From Streptomyces hoynatensis (GTDB taxonomy: Bacteria > Actinomycetota > Actinomycetes > Streptomycetales > Streptomycetaceae): a stretch of DNA of 64,000 nucleotides. Location of the stretch: the NCBI RefSeq assembly GCF_003626535.1, contig NZ_RBAL01000008.1:62001-126000 (forward strand), given 5' to 3'. The position numbers were made by a program, and so were the translations under genes. Below are positions 63,362 through 64,000 of this stretch, one piece after another. The notes beneath the pieces are model-generated. The model had not been told where the DNA came from, ran no database searches, and worked only from the letters and a program-made list of their open reading frames with translations. Position 1 is the first letter of the stretch; each line of letters starts with the position of its first letter.

Positions 63362-64000
63362 CGGAGCTGTCGGAGCAGGCGTTCGGGGCGCCCGCCGCCG
63401 TGCCGGGCCCGCCCGGCGGGCGGGCGGCGCGGCGCGGCCCCGGCCGTGGCCGCGCGCGCCGGGCGCTGGCCCGGGTCCCCTACGTGGTCGTCGCCCTGTA
63501 CGTGCTGGTCGCCCTCGCCGGGCCGCTGCTCATCGACTACGACCCGGTGCACACGCCGCTTGAGGACCGACTGCTCTCCCCGGGCGAGGAGACCGCCTCG
63601 GGGGCCACGGCCTGGCTGGGCACCGACGGCCTCGGCCGGGACGTGCTGGCCCAGATCGTCTACGGGGCGCGGACCTCCGTGCTGATCGGCGTGTGCACCG
63701 TGGGCGTGTCCTGCCTGGTCGGCGTCGCCCTCGGCGCGGTGGCCGGGTACGCCCGCGGCTGGGTGGACGCGGTGCTGGCGCGCGTCTTCGACGTGCTGCT
63801 CGCCTTCCCCGCGGTCCTGCTGGCGATCGTGATCGCCGGCGCCTTCCAGCGCAGCGTGCCCCTGGTGGTCCTGGCGCTGTCGGCGACGGCCTGGATCTCC
63901 TTCGCCCGGGTCACCCGCAGCGTCGCGCTCTCCGTGCGGGAGCGCGCCTGGGTGGACTCGGCCCGGGTGATGGGGGTGCGGGCCCCGGCCGTCCTGCTGC
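63358..64000 (+). CDS. ABC transporter permease, DppC/OppC type, 3' part missing
   Basis: The ATG at 63358 overlaps the stop of the preceding permease (ATGA). About 214 codons are visible before the right edge. A Gly/Arg-rich cytoplasmic start precedes the first membrane helix (VVVALYVLVALAGPLL). GTDGLGRDVLAQIVYG is the DppC hallmark, and further helices follow. The sequence stops within the cytoplasmic EAA loop (ARVMGVRAPA). Confidence 0.9.
   Translation, partial: MTELSEQAFGAPAAVPGPPGGRAARRGPGRGRARRALARVPYVVVALYVLVALAGPLLIDYDPVHTPLEDRLLSPGEETASGATAWLGTDGLGRDVLAQIVYGARTSVLIGVCTVGVSCLVGVALGAVAGYARGWVDAVLARVFDVLLAFPAVLLAIVIAGAFQRSVPLVVLALSATAWISFARVTRSVALSVRERAWVDSARVMGVRAPAVLL

Overview
The window is about 73% GC with strong GC bias at third codon positions. 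It carries giant modular type I PKS genes, LAL and PAS-LuxR regulators, and TTA-codon control. This points to Streptomyces or a close actinomycete. No phage, transposase, tRNA, rRNA or CRISPR was seen.

Positions 1-38987 (minus strand) hold two PKS genes read right to left, 16 bp apart. The upstream gene encodes a complete 9676-residue protein with six extension modules. The downstream gene is cut by the left edge after 3313 residues and shows one full module and most of a second. The order is DH-KR / KR / non-malonyl AT with A2-type KR / KR / dead KR / KR, then dead DH with KR / DH-ER. I know this order from modules 9-16 of the nystatin and amphotericin synthases (NysI/AmphI and NysJ/AmphJ). 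It would build the last polyene double bond, the polyol, the branched carbon that normally becomes the exocyclic carboxyl, and the ketone that closes the hemiketal. Loading and polyene-forming modules, the final modules and the thioesterase, and sugar genes are not in view and should lie to the left.

Positions 38988-45378 hold an accessory block absent from the nystatin arrangement as I remember it: a crotonyl-CoA carboxylase/reductase (ccr) divergent from the PKS, a cytochrome P450, a DoxX-like membrane protein, an O-methyltransferase-fold protein lacking the usual catalytic His, and a small NAD(P)-binding reductase. Module 3 carries YAGH in place of the methylmalonyl signature YASH. The ccr gene therefore suggests a nystatin-type polyene whose hallmark branch comes from ethylmalonyl- or larger alkylmalonyl-CoA. 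This is the most interesting feature of the window.

Positions 45379-56746 (minus strand) hold, in transcription order, a type II thioesterase, three LAL regulators and a PAS-LuxR regulator, the same order as nysE-RI-RII-RIII-RIV. The PAS-LuxR gene contains a TTA codon. Candidate PAS-LuxR operators lie in the PKS/ccr divergent region, before the doxX/methyltransferase pair, before the reductase and before the thioesterase. They suggest one regulon joining the accessory block to the core cluster.

Positions 57085-64000 look like ordinary chromosome beyond the cluster: a GH15 glucosidase, a DUF190 protein, a small zinc-ribbon protein, a CapA-like lipoprotein, and a LacI regulator with a perfect 14-bp palindrome before it, overlapping a DppB/DppC-type ABC permease pair cut by the right edge.
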